Source: Turbatrix aceti
Taxonomy: Eukaryota; Nematoda; Chromadorea; Rhabditida; Panagrolaimidae
Assembly (NCBI GenBank): GCA_963969345.1
Contig: OZ017770.1
Location: 2,241,246-2,305,245, forward strand
Length of the DNA: 64,000 bases
Reading direction: 5' to 3'
The position numbers and the translations under genes were made by a program. Below the pieces are notes generated by a model that was given only the letters and a program-made list of their open reading frames with translations, did not search any database and was not told where the DNA came from. Positions within the stretch are counted from its first letter, which is position 1; each line of letters begins with the position of its first letter. Positions 24,373 through 36,288 of the stretch are shown piece after piece.

Positions 24373-27300
24373 ATGTACTTATTCGCCATTGATATCGTTT
24401 GTTTATTATTTTTCCTACCGTTTTTTCCAACGGTTACCGGTAACGATCTACGTGTCATTGACAGTTTCCAGTCAAGAACACCAATCAGTAATGTAGAATT
24501 CTCAGGAGACACCGTAAGTCAAGCCTACCAAGACTGTTTTAATGCTAAATTTGCCTGATTTCTAGATTTATCTCGGTGCCATCAACCATATATACTCGCT
24601 TAGCAGCTCTAACCTCAGCCTTATCCAGAGCATAGCCACTGGTCCTGTACTTGACAGTCACCTCTGCAATGCTGACCTCACGTCCTGCATCGGTCCCAGC
24701 GCGCAGGCAGGCATTGTGGAGACAAACAACGTCAACAAAATACTCCACAGACTCCCAATCGGCCTTCTCGCTTGCGGGTCCGTACGACAGGGTACATGTG
24801 AATTACGATCGACGGACGACGTTGAAAAAGTAATCAAAAACTACACCGTACCAGTTGCTGCAAATGCGCCTAATGCATCGACGGTTTCGCTTGTTGATCC
24901 TGTCGGCGAGAAGCTCTTTGTTGCGGCAACATTTTCTTATGACTCCCCGTATCGAGAAGGATTTCCTGCGGTTACGACACGTTACCTCTACAACATGCTG
25001 CCCATCAATGCGGGTAGCCTGGACGGCGAGGCAGCTGTCCACATCCGTGCTGAGTATCGTTCTCGATTCCTTGTGAATTACGTCGAAGCTTTCCGCGACG
25101 AGCACTACATTTACTGGGCGACGGTGCAGAACAAGTACATTGTCTCCAACACGTACGCTAAAAAAGTCACCAAACTCGTCCGTGTTTGCCAGGATGACGA
25201 GAAGTAAGTTGTTACATTGGCAAATTTATCACGCCTAGGCTCGATGGACTAAGTCGTCGTCGTTAAGCTTCTTGCGCAACCGGGGAAGGCGCTGGTGCGA
25301 AAACATTCAATTTGGAAATGCTAGGGCTTCTCTGCTAGATCCTTGCCTAAAATTGGACAGCCATCCCGTAACCGGTAATTATTGTGTGAGGCTTTGCATA
25401 ATGCCAATCAATTTGGCAGGGGGGTTTCAACGCGCTAAATCCAAATGTAAAACATCAAAAGGCCAGTTGTCGTACACGATTAATTAGTCATTCCGGTCAG
25501 TGGAAAATTTTCGGTTGTCAGCCGCAGATTACCTGTCGTGTAATCGACAAAACAAACTCATGCGACGTTTATGTTGTTATCGTTGTCTGTGAAGAACGCA
25601 GTGAGGACCTCAAAAGCAATCAACAATTAACAGCAGGAGCGAACGGCCCAAATGGCTGGAGCGGGTAAATGAACGCGTTTGCGTTTACTTAAGTGCTGTC
25701 AGCTTTGATCAATGTTTTTAAGTATCACTAATAGACTTTACAATGTCAAGCTCATTATCACTAATGGTAGATTAACTTGCATTCTTTTGCGTTGCAGATT
25801 TGTCTCCTACAGCGAGATTGAAATTCAATGCCGCTCTGAGTACAATGCCAACTTCAATATCATGACGTCGATGACCAAGGTTGACGGCCAGCTGATAGGC
25901 ACCTTTGTCAACGATGAAAGCAATCAGGAATCCGCAATTTGTGTTTTTTCAATGCAAAAAATCAGACTGACTTTCTGGTACAACATTGACCGCTGCCGAA
26001 GTGGCACTGATACCATTGGACTCGCTCACATTGGTCGCGACTCCAAATGCATCAATGTGAGTACACAGAGCTTTTTAATGAATTCCCGTTACGCATGTAA
26101 GCTTCTTGTTTTTCTAGAAATCTCAATTTCCTCTCGCTGAGGATACCTGCTTGCTTGGTGTCGGCGGCACGATTGAAGTCAGCCAGCTGGCTGCAAGTCA
26201 ATTTACTGGCAGGTTGCTGACCGCCATCGACGCTCGGCTTATCCAACACACCATCCTGTTGGTTGTCGGTACGAGTCAAGGTGAAGTCATCCAGGTTAGT
26301 CGTTTGTTCACAAAAAGAGGGGTACTTAGATTTCAATTTTATGAGATTTTAATGTTTATTTAGCACTTCTGCAAAAATTGTGGCATTCGTATCGAATTTA
26401 TTTTTCACCGTTGCCAATATTTTTGGGGGAAAGGCGTAGATTTTTTCTTAAACTGAAGCCAATTAAATTAATGAGCGAATTTGGAGCTGCACATAACAGC
26501 TGGATTCCTCATCCGGTTGCTTTGCCCATTTTTGCGGAACCGGATAAGTCATTAGCAGAATAAGCTGTCGTGCGACGATAATAACAAAAAGCATGAAAAC
26601 AAAGTGCACTAACACTTGACACAATGACACTCTTTGATGTTTTTAGATGTCCATTTCCGGCGACAACAAGCAAAATCTGACCAAGTACTCAGAATTTGTG
26701 GCGGGGACCAGTGCCATATCCAAGCTCGTCTTCAACAGCGATGAAAAGTTTTACGCCGTGATCGACAATCAGGTGAGTACAGTTTGTGGGAGAGTATTTT
26801 ATCCTCGCATAAATTAGCCATATCTTGATCGTGTCCGCAATCATAAAAGGTGACACTTTCTTTTTCTCGCTCGTTTTTCTTTTTTATGTCTGCGCGACAC
26901 GCGATAAATGAGTCATAAATTATTTCAATCTCCTCGATAATAAGTCGAGAGTAACGGGAATGTCTTTTTTGTCATACTGCCCCAGCCAGCAGGGGGAAAG
27001 CCAAAATATCACAACTGTAAACAAAAATAAACATTTTTAAGGGCAACAATTTTCAAAATTTATAAAAAATATTTCAGATTCTGAGTTATCGTGTATCTGT
27101 ATGCCGACAGCACAAAACCTGCGGCGAATGCACGGCATCCAAAGACCCCTTCTGCGGATGGTGCATGCACGAGGGAAGATGCTCCACCAAGTCGACATGC
27201 CGCAGTGGTGTACTTATGTTGGACAAGTGCCCCATGATGCAGGGACCCGTGACTCCAGCGAATATCTCTATTCACGAAGGCTCGGATGCAACAGTTCTGG

Positions 27301-30300
27301 TGCCTATTGCAAACATTCCACCTCCTCTTGACGTCGACAAAGATTACGAGTGCTACTTTGGAGCCTTCAAGTCAACTGGTCAGTGGACAGATGACGGAGT
27401 CCGATGTCCGCTTCCTCGTGAACGCCCAACTCTCAAGACTGCCGATCACATAACTTTGCCTTTGGCAATCAGGAGTTCTGGATCTCGATTGGATATTGTA
27501 CATCAAAATTTTACGTTTTTCGATTGTGCATCTTACAAGATGTAAGTTTTTTTAATTCAAATTTAAATTTTACGCAAAAATATTTTTTAGTTGCTCGAGC
27601 TGCTCTCAATCAAGCTGGCCCTGTCAGTGGTGCGGTGAAAAACAATGGCAATGCCGATCTCGTGACGACAAGTGTTCACGTGTTGTCGAACCCCAGAACT
27701 GCCCCAAGATCAGTAAAGACCGTCAGCTAGAGACTCTCGTTCCGGATAACACAAATTCGTCAATTTCTTTTGCTGTTCTAAACATGCAAGACCTCGATAA
27801 CAGCCAGCTTCAATGCCGATTCAGTACTGATGACAACAAGAATGCCGCTATTTCCGTCAATGCTGTCGTTCAGAATGACAAAGTTCACTGCTCATCAGCC
27901 AAGTTTTCTTACAGCTCACCTTCAAAGCTGAAGAACTACACCCTCGATTTGCTTAAAAGCGGTGAATTGATTGACAGAACTTCGGTAGCTGTTTACAAGT
28001 GCAGGGAAATGGCATCCGATTGCTCGCAGTGTCTTTCGCTAGATCCCAAATGGCGCTGTACGTGGTGCAACTCGGGATGCAACCTTGAGGATTCATGTGG
28101 AACTGGCACACGCATTGTCAAAGCTGATGTTTTGTGTAATGAGCCAGCAATTACTTCGGTTTGTTTTTACAATGAAAGAACTAAAATTTTTAATGCACGT
28201 TTTTTAGTTTTCACCAAAAGGCGGTCCTCTCGAAGGCGGTACTAAGATCGAAATTTACGGTAGAGACCTTGGATCACGAATTCAAGACGTTCAAGGCCGA
28301 GTCATTGTTGCTGGGTCAAAATGCAGAGTTGTCGATTACGTCGTCTCGACAAAGATGACGTGCATCGTTGAGAAAGGCACTGGCTCGGGCCCTATCAGAA
28401 TTACCGTCGGCATAGCTGGCAAACGATTTGTCGAATCCAAAGAACACTACACCTTCAAGGAGTCTTTGCCTCTGGCTATTCGACCTCCTTTCGGACCAAT
28501 CGCTGGTGGCACAAAGATTGCAATATCTGGTCAGAATTTGGATCTTGGATCCCAGATTCAAGTACACCTTGACAATCTGCCTTGCATGCTTGTCGATAAC
28601 CAAGGTATCAAAGGAGAGATTCTCTGCATCACTTCTCCGAGTCCCCGTGCATATGACGTCAGCGCCGTCAGAGTGCAAATCGATAACGCAGTCAAGGTTC
28701 TTCACGCTCGGTTTTCGTACCGAGAGAATCCGACTATCGATTCCATACTTCCGACAGTATCTATCGTGAGCGGCGGTCGTGACATCGTCGTTAAGGGCAA
28801 GAATCTGGACTCAGTGGCTGCTCCAAAAATGTATCTGCTCTCATCGGCTGATAGTCCATCAGAAATGGTCTCAGAGTTGTCCAACTGCTTTGTTGCCAAC
28901 TCCACAAGCATGACTTGCAAATCACCGGCTGTTATCTTGCCAACAAACTTCCGGAACGTCGACCTGTCTACGTTCGCGCGTTGGACTGTAGGCTTCATCA
29001 TGGACGGCGTAAAGGAAGTCAGAAACCTCGGATACCGTGCTCAGATAACAACTGTTCCCGATCCACAGTTTACACCATTCAACGGAATCCGAGTACACTC
29101 TGGTGTGCAGCCTCTGGTCATTCAAGGCAAGTTCCTGACTCAAGCTGCCGGTACAGACGAGTACGTTGTCACAGTCGGTACCGAGAGATGCGTCGTGTTT
29201 ATGCTGGATACAAACCAGTTGTTCTGCCACGTTCCAACAAAATTACCCGCTGCTACGGATGAAAACGGCATTGAAATTGAAGGCGGTCATCCCATGGTTG
29301 TCGTACGCGTTGGTAACGTGCGAATGGAGCTCGGACTCATTGATTACGACGATTCGCTTCCGTTGTTGCACATGAATGTTAAGCGCCTTTCTTTTATCCT
29401 TGGCAGTGGAATTGCAATCTTTGCTGTGGCTATTGTGCTCATCTACGTGCTGTGTCGACGCCACGTGAACGAGCGGGATCGCGACTACAAACGAATTCAG
29501 ATGCAGATGGAACAAATGGAGATCAGCGTGCGCAACGAATGCAAGCAAGCCTTCGCCGAGCTGCAGACCGACATGACTGACCTCACAATGGCCATTGACG
29601 ATGTTGGCATTCCATACAACGATCGTTCAGAGTTTGCGTTCCGGTTACTCTTCCGCGACAGCACTGACCTCTCCCAGATGGGAAGTTGGAGTGGCAGTGA
29701 GCACACTGGTATCTACACCAGCCAGATGCCAATTGTTCTCGGGCAGTTTGACTCTTTGCTTTGGAATCGGCAATTTCTGTTTATCCTTATCAAAACCGTC
29801 GAAGCAGACGAGCACATGACTACCAACGAGCGATCCATGGTTGCTTCGCTGCTTATTGCGGTTCTGAGTCGCAACATATCCTATTGTACTGACATTGTGC
29901 TTTCTCTGATGTCAATGCATATCGAACAAATCGCGTCCGGCAAGAAAGCTGTTCCCACACACTTGCTCTTCAGACAGTCCAACAGTCTTATTGAGAAGCT
30001 TTTCCAGCACTGGCTGACGCTGTGTCTCTACCCCTATCTCTGTGATCCATACGGACCCGGTCGTAATTTCTACCTTCTGTACAAAGCGCTCAAATGCCAG
30101 ACCGAAAAGGGACCAGTCGACGCCATCACTGGCAATGCTCGGTACTCACTGAGTGAACAACGCCTTCTTCGCGAGTCAGTCGACAGCCAAGCAGTGCATG
30201 TGCTCATCATCCCCGTCGAAGGCTTTGAACAGATGCCCGTGCATGTTCGAGTTCTGAGGTGTGACACTATCTCGCAGGTCAAAACCAAGTTCCTCGACTT

Positions 30301-31505
30301 GCTCTACAAGAACCAGCCTTTTAGTCAACGAATTTCGATTGACAACTTTGACCTAGAGTGGTCGTGTCCTCGGCGGGGTGCTATCATCCTCACCGATGAC
30401 GAGTGTCCTCAAGGCAAAGGTATCAAGCGTCTCAACACCGTCGGATACTACAACATCCAGAATAATGCTCTATTGGCGATGCAAAGCCGCAATCGACAGT
30501 CTTTCACATTCCGCAGTGGATCGAGCGACACAACATGCTCGGCTTGGAGCTCAACGCATCTCATTGAGTCAGCAGCTTCTCCAACGGCCAGCAGCGATGC
30601 TCAGTACTATCACTTGACGCCACCAAGCACGAGTGCAAACGGCTCACTGGGGAACTCGTATTACTCCAGCACCGAGCGCTCAAAGAAGCACTCCAAAGAC
30701 CAAGTCACTGCCAGGAATATTCCGGAAATCTATCTCACTCGGCTGCTTACATGGTAATAGAGTTAATTTAACCTAACAAAATTTTAACTAGTTGTTATTT
30801 TCAGCAAGGGAACGATTCATAAGTTTGTTACCGACTTCTTTGATTCCGTTATGTTTGCCAAGCCTGATGACCCGATTCCGGTGGTTCTCAAGTACGTGCT
30901 GGACTTTCTGGATCGAGAAGCTGAGCGCAATGGCATCACCAATCCAGAAGTTATTCATGCCTGGAAGACGAATGCAATTGTGTTGCGCCTCTGGATGCAA
31001 CTCACTCAGAACCCTGACTGCCTCTTTGATATCCAGCGTCAACCTTGCTTGGATGCCTCTTTGGTGGTTGTTGGTCAGACGATGATGGACGCATTCAGCC
31101 AAACTGAATGTCCTCTAGGCAAGGAAAGTCCCTCGAGCAAGCTGCTCTTCGCCAAGGATATCATAAAGTACCGTCCGGTCGCTAGGGCCATGTTTGTGAG
31201 GATGCAGAACGAGCCTGCTATTGACGACAAGCTTTTTTACGAGCATATCAATGCCATATCGAAGGTAAATCCTATTACTTTTTGACGTTTTTTACATTCA
31301 AAAATTTCAGACGTACAATGACGGCTTTCGAGGCAGTTTTGCCGTAAACGAGTTGCTGCATTGGGTCAAAGCAAACGGGTTGCGGATAGTGGAAGCGCTA
31401 TCCCACGACGACACCGCCATTCACCATAGATTAGCAGAACGACTCGAACAAATCATGCATCGAACACTCAGCGAAAGCGATCACATCTACGCAACGCTGC
31501 AGTAG
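24373..31505 (+). CDS. plx: Plexin (semaphorin receptor)
   Basis: A single-pass axon-guidance receptor of 1857 aa. Ten exons: 24373-24513, 24566-25203, 25798-26056, 26118-26294, 26647-26772, 27078-27541, 27591-28158, 28208-30753, 30805-31264, 31311-31505; the sum is divisible by three. After a signal peptide (MYLFAIDIVCLLFFLP) come a sema domain to about residue 445, three PSI modules (CRQHKTCGECTASKDPFCGWC; CSSCSQSSWPCQWC; CSQCLSLDPKWRCTWC) alternating with IPT domains, a transmembrane helix near 1183-1205, and a complete cytoplasmic region. The juxtamembrane AFAELQTDMTDLT is a plexin hallmark. The split Ras/Rap-GAP domain has Arg in FAFRLLFRD and in LTRLL (about 1636), the two arginine-finger positions. 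Exon 8 alone encodes IPT domains, membrane helix and most of the GAP region. A/B type was not resolved. The start codon lies 9 nt after a TTTCAG. Confidence 0.95.
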
Positions 31506-31642
31506 GGTCCAAACAGATCTCCCTCACAGCGGTTCACTTTTTTTTGCGTTTTACGTAAAAAAGGGCACGGGTCTGATTTGCGTAGAGATATTCAGATTCA
31601 CATTACTTTATCCCGATAATTTGTATAAATTGTTATTGTTTG

Positions 31643-31648
31643 AATAAA
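31643..31648 (+). terminator. AATAAA polyadenylation signal of plexin
   Basis: A canonical AATAAA lies 138 nt after the plexin stop codon. Confidence 0.6.
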
Positions 31649-31774
31649 CCTTCTTTATTTTACACAAAATCAACAATCAAAAAACACCAACCGTAAGCAA
31701 CGAACATTAGAGAAACAAAAAATGTGAAAAAAATCAGAGTCTGATGAAAAAACACGTCGTGTGTCGGAGGAAGT

Positions 31775-32246
31775 TTATTCGGCGTCGTAGAGCAGCTTGA
31801 GCTAAAAAAATTATGAAATCAAAAAACTTACTAACTCGTAAGACAACCTCTTCAGCTTTGTAAATGCCGTCGACCAAGACATATTTTCCATCCGGTTTAA
31901 GCAATTTTTTCGCGTACTTTGCGGTACTGACTTGGCAATGAGCAGACACAACAGGCGGATTGACGACGACGACGTCAAACTGACCAATCAGACCTTCAGG
32001 TGGAGTCGATTTGTAGTAGTCAAAGTAGACAAAGTGGTCTCCAAAAATTTCCGCAAAACGATTGTCAAACTCAAACAGATAGAACTGAGAAGACTGAAAA
32101 CGGTTGTCGTGGCGCAGGGCATCCATGATGGTAGGGACCAGAACGCAGGCTATTTTTATGAACGGCGAAGTGAGAAGGGAAGCAATCTCGTTAACGAACT
32201 TCGAAACATCGTTGGTCTGTCGACCGCCAGACACGTTGACATCCAT
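31775..32246 (-). CDS. Truncated, diverged copy of EEF1A lysine methyltransferase 1 (possible pseudogene)
   Basis: This resembles the intact EEF1AKMT1 gene at 34947-35704. Exons 32246-31836 and 31801-31775 give 145 aa against 218 in the intact copy. Shared blocks are the YLFEFDNRFAE segment, the FVYFDYYKSTPPE block, and KYAKKLLKPDGK. Two changes stand out. The catalytic DPPF motif is NPPV here (residues 96-99). The reading frame stops at LKLLYDAE, so the conserved C-terminal FVPxH...NPFACFTNY block is absent; neither of two possible donors (GTTAGT or GTAAGT) restores it. The N-terminal ENWQLSQFWYD block is also missing. The open frame over 137 codons suggests that it was functional recently or has a changed role. 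A TTTAG acceptor 15 nt before the ATG (32262-32264) fits an expressed gene. Confidence 0.65.
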
Positions 32247-32264
32247 AGCAAGAAAACGATTCTA

Positions 32265-33595
32265 AATCTGAACAGCATTACTCTTCAGGAACAAGAACAT
32301 AGTAAACGCAGCGACTGTTTTTGGTCATTCACAAAAAAAACAATCAAAATCGCTAATGCCAACGAATGTGCAAAATGATGAAACCAATATATCGACTATC
32401 CGACCTCCACCATAACTAAAAAATTCGTTGTAGGAGTATCTGACGCGCGCGACTTTTTCCGCCAAAGTTTGCAAATTTCATTTGTTACTTTTACTCACGA
32501 TTTATTACTCATCACAAAATTAGATCTTCTCCTAAAATCTGTGTGTTCAGATATCGTAAGAAGATGTTTCTTTATTACCGGAGCATAAAAAATAATCAAG
32601 ATGTTTGTTGATTTTTTTTGTCTTATTATTTTTTGTTAGCTGTCTTTTCGTTTTCAAGAATGCCATTTTTTTTTATTGTAATTTTCGACTGTTTATTCAT
32701 ATTATTTTCTTTTTGTACCACAGCCAAATCAGTTCTTTGATGTCATTGTTCTTCTCGCGAGTGCCGGAGAGGGAACGTTATGAACTACAACGAAAGGACA
32801 TGTTTTTTCTTGCTTTGTTTGTTCTGCCTATCAAACCAGATCAAGAGAAGACGAACGCACTGATATGATTATATGATTATACAGAGCCTCTCTGACCTCA
32901 TCGGTTGTGTTTAATTTCTGTCTTGTTTTTTTGCAATAATAATTTTAGACCAGTTGCGGCAATGTTTTCTGTACAATTTCTGCCAATTTTGTGCTGCTTT
33001 ACCCGGTGCAAGACAACGGGCCTAAAATGATTGTCGCAAAAAAAACAACGCAAAATCAGACTCATCATATGCCCCGAGAGGTCAGACGAACGTCGAATGC
33101 GTCATGGACATATCAGTGCGTTTGTCTGATGATGGCCGCTTCTCACGATCTCGCTCGGCAGTGCCGAGTCGACACGCGCATCAATGGACAGACAATGAAC
33201 GTGTGCAGGGCGAATGGTCGGTCAGTGACTCACGAAGCTCCAGTCGATCATTTTCAATCGTACAGTCCACTCTCAGCCAAACAAGGCATAAAATCCCTCA
33301 AGATAAGCCTTCTCGGCATATTTTTGGATTCCGAACGAGCATTTTCTGACTAGTTTTGATACCCTATTTTTGCCTTGTCCGAATATCTGCATTTAAATTT
33401 TGAATCAATGATTTTGGGTAGGATAAAGTATGATTTATATGATCTTTTCGATGGTCTACGATGGATTGATTTTTGTGTTTTGTAAGCATTGTGAAACACT
33501 GATTCACCTTGCTTTTTGTGATTAGACATTTACGTTCAAGCCTGCGTTTTCGTGTTTTAGAGGGTTAATACAGTTTTTCAGTCTCGTTCAACGCC
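32265..33595. other. Non-coding interval between divergent genes
   Basis: This holds the upstream regions of the truncated methyltransferase (-) and the repeat membrane protein (+). Short ORFs at 32605-32868 and 32991-33353 (+) have no recognisable content. A segment near 32440 (GACGCGCGCGACTTTTTCCG) resembles the upstream region of the intact methyltransferase near 35798. Confidence 0.45.
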
Positions 33596-34015
33596 ATGTC
33601 AACTCCTCTTTGCAACAACGGCGATGTCAACAAAATCCAGCGAATGAGTCATCTTCTCAACCTTGATGAACAGGGCGAAATGAAGGTTGATGAACAGGGT
33701 GAAATGAAGATTGATGAACAGGGCGAAATGAAGCTTGATGAACAGGGCGAAACGAAACCGAGCACGATTGGCGTTAACAAGGGCGACGCACATGACTCCG
33801 GAGTTGTTGGCAACGTTAGTACTGCCAACATCTCTTCCTACGGCTTTGACGAATCGAACAACGACGAATACGATCCGATATACGTGGGCAGAGATACGTT
33901 ATACTGTTACCTCTTTTGCTCTATCATTATGATTATACTTTTTTATTTCTATATTGCACTCCTTCAATGGGTCCTTCCAACAAAAAACGAGCAACCGCCT
34001 GAAGAATGTTTGTAG
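33596..34015 (+). CDS. Small single-pass membrane protein with four octapeptide repeats
   Basis: I do not recognise this protein. It is 139 aa, encoded by one uninterrupted exon. Residues 23-54 are four tandem copies of [L/V/I]DEQGE[M/T]K, followed by a polar region with an NVS site and an acidic patch (DESNNDEYD), then one hydrophobic helix at about 102-126 (YCYLFCSIIMIILFYFYIAL) and a short tail ending PPEECL. No signal peptide is visible, so the acidic repeat side is probably cytosolic if the helix acts as a signal anchor, but topology is not certain. The start is supported by a TTTTTCAG acceptor 14 nt upstream, and an AATAAA lies at 34072-34077. It sits between the two EEF1AKMT1 copies. 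Because the repeat is in frame and the ORF closes just before a polyadenylation signal, I treat it as a real gene. Confidence 0.6.
   Translation: MSTPLCNNGDVNKIQRMSHLLNLDEQGEMKVDEQGEMKIDEQGEMKLDEQGETKPSTIGVNKGDAHDSGVVGNVSTANISSYGFDESNNDEYDPIYVGRDTLYCYLFCSIIMIILFYFYIALLQWVLPTKNEQPPEECL
33662..33757 (+). repeat. Tandem 24-nt repeat, four copies, within a coding sequence
   Basis: Units at 33662, 33686, 33710 and 33734 share the core GATGAACAGGG[C/T]GAAA[T/C]GAA. The units differ by single substitutions only, so the array is young and may vary in copy number among individuals. Confidence 0.9.
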
Positions 34016-34946
34016 TGACGAAATCGAAAATCGCTGCAATTCTTTTTTTATGTTGCTATGTATGTTTATGCAATAAATGCTTTTTCAACAATTTGACATT
34101 AAAAATCACACTTTATTGAAATAAGAAGTTAAAAGACGATCGCTCGCTTTTTGACTGCGCATTCTGGTATTGTCATATGAGTTCTAATTAAAGGGACAAC
34201 CATATGGGTTACAACAAGAATTTCTAGAGTAGAAATCATGGATATGGATTGAAAGCATTGACAAGTTCCTGCTGTCATCTAAGCTTGTAGCTCTTCTTCA
34301 TCCCAAAACTTCTTCATCGCATCTCTTGCGACTGCGGATATCCGCTGCTTGTCATCCCGCACGGTCCATCACATTCCGTCGCAATTCAACGAATCTAACA
34401 TCTTTCAGCTGGGCAATATTCAGTGTTCAGGCAATAAGTCCTGATTTCAGTCATTGGGAACTTTATGGTAACAGTCTGAGCGACCATAACTTCATTAATA
34501 TTCCTAGGCATCGTTGTTAAATACGAGTTTGGTGATGGGGATTCAGGATAATTGGCAATGGATGAAATTAGAGGTTCAAAGACGATCGCTCACTCCATGA
34601 TTCCAGTATTGTCACATGATTTCTAAAATTGACAAAAAACAAAGCACAATACGAAAAATTTGTTCAAAATACGCCTCATTTTTTTGTTTTTAGACAAATT
34701 GACATTCTATTTTACATATTTTTAATAGGGTTTTGAACTCGGGGAACCGTCCCCGACTACTTTTGTCCATGGCTCTCCCCGTCTCCGACTCGAGTCGGGG
34801 GGAATTTAATCCCTAACCACTGTGGTCTAATTTTTATATATATTCAAACCACTCTATCCCATCAATTTGTATAAACCACAGAACCTTGATAAAGCCTCAT
34901 TTATCCAAACACAAACTCAACAATCAAGCAAAACAAACAGAAAGAA
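34016..34946. other. Intergenic interval with diverged direct repeats and a palindrome
   Basis: Two segments, about 34120-34190 and 34565-34630, resemble each other: both carry AGACGATCGCTC and, about 25 nt later, GTATTGTCA[T/C]ATGA. A perfect 14-bp palindrome, CCGACTCGAGTCGG, lies at 34785-34798 in a GC-rich island of an otherwise AT-rich stretch. No coding exon is apparent. The 3' end near 34850-34930 resembles the sequence next to the truncated methyltransferase copy (about 31615-31685). Confidence 0.5.
34072..34077 (+). terminator. AATAAA polyadenylation signal of the repeat membrane protein gene
   Basis: Canonical signal 57 nt after the stop codon of the 33596-34015 gene. Confidence 0.6.
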
Positions 34947-35704
34947 CTAGGAATCCAAAAGAACGGGAGGGTAGTTAGTAAAGCAGGCAAACGGGTTGCC
35001 CAATCCATTGACATGCTTCGGGACAAAGGAGATCTTCTTGGCCTTGTACAGAGACTGGACCTAAACAAATGTATATTTAGTCATGAAATCCAACTCGTCA
35101 AACCAACCTCATTAGCGACGGAAATTCCAGTGCAAATGATGACCTTTCCATGGGGCTTAAGAATCTTCTTCACGTAGTCGGCAGTCTTGGCTTGACATTC
35201 AGCAGACAGAAATGGCGGATCAACGACGACGACTTCAAACGCTTCGAGGAACTGTTCAGGCGGAGTCGGGTCATTGTAGTCGAAGAAGACAAACTGATCA
35301 CGGTACTTGTCGGCAAAGCGTTTGTCAAACTCAAAGACATAGCACTGGGACAACAGGAAACGGCCGTCGTTGTTCAGGGCTTTCATGATCGTCGGCGTCG
35401 AGACGCATGCGACCATCATTTCTCGCGAAGTGAGAAGAGCGTCGATCTCGTCTGCGAGCTTCAAAGCCGTAGCGTCGTCGTACCAAAACTGACTGAGCTG
35501 CCAGTTTTCGCTGACATCGTCACTCTCAGCGAGCTTCATCTTGGTGGCCATCACTTCGGCGACCGCAGCCAAAACATCTGGAGACAACTTGAAGTCGTCA
35601 TCACTGTCCGAATCCTTGTCGTCGTTGTCTAAAAAGCATTGGCGATTACTGTTTGAAAACAATGACACATTTAAGCACCTACCATGACGCTCCACTGCAG
35701 CCAT
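34947..35704 (-). CDS. EEF1AKMT1: EEF1A lysine methyltransferase 1 (N6AMT2 family)
   Basis: A SAM-dependent methyltransferase of 218 aa (human protein 214 aa) that is known in this family to modify a lysine of translation elongation factor 1A in the cytosol. Exons: 35704-35683, 35628-35108, 35060-34947, in frame. Family blocks in order: SENWQLSQFWYDDATA, MMVACVSTPTIMKAL (SAM-binding region), YVFEFDKRFA, FVFFDYNDP, the catalytic VVVVDPPFLSAEC (DPPF at 144-147), GKVIICTG, and the C-terminal KISFVPKHVNGLGNPFACFTNY. The first exon holds only seven codons. An acidic run (KDSDSDDDF) follows it. A CTTCAG acceptor lies 16 nt upstream of the ATG. The gene runs divergently from the phospholipase B-like gene with 584 bp between their start codons. 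Confidence 0.93.
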
Positions 35705-36288
35705 GATTCCAGAAAAATCACTGAAGATGAGAAAGGGAATCGCAAAATATAATGGAAGCAAAAAACATTGACACAAAAAAGTCGCTGTTAGAGTTCCTGG
35801 CGCGTGCGGTTTTTTGCCTACTCTTTTCTTGCTGGCGCAAATGGATGATTACAAAACAAGCATAGCACGTATTATGATTTGCTTTCGGGGTGAGTTAATT
35901 TTTTTATGTTTTTGAATCAGCTAGTACAGCAAAATGCGGCTTATTGTGTCAAACCTGGGGACAAAACAGATTGCAAAAACGAAACAAAGCATTGTTCATG
36001 GAATCAGTACGATTTTTGTCTTATTTTTGCCTCGTGCAGCAAAGGCAGCTTTTCATTGGCAATGCTTTTCATATATCTTCATATAAAAATTGTTCAAAAG
36101 TGTTATGCATCATTTTTATAAGTAATACCGATCAAAGGTTAATCGGCGAAAAAATCATTCACTTATAATGGCTATATTCCTGAAAAACGCACTCTGTCTG
36201 CAAATTCAGTTGATAACACCAATCATTGATAAGCGATGACTGCTTACCGTCAGACTTTCCACTTTTTTCACTTCATTCGTGATCCAAG
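35705..36288. promoter_or_regulatory. Shared upstream region of two divergent genes
   Basis: This 584-bp interval separates the start codons of EEF1AKMT1 (-) and the phospholipase B-like gene (+), so it should contain both promoters. No specific element was recognised. The ORF at 35906-36121 looks random. Confidence 0.4.

Noticed and set aside
29558..29580. QTD in plexin juxtamembrane region (AELQTDMTDL)
   Set aside because: This is a conserved plexin family motif, not an array.
34785..34798. 14-bp palindrome CCGACTCGAGTCGG as a possible origin or transposon end
   Set aside because: A single short palindrome with no flanking terminal repeats or target-site duplication.
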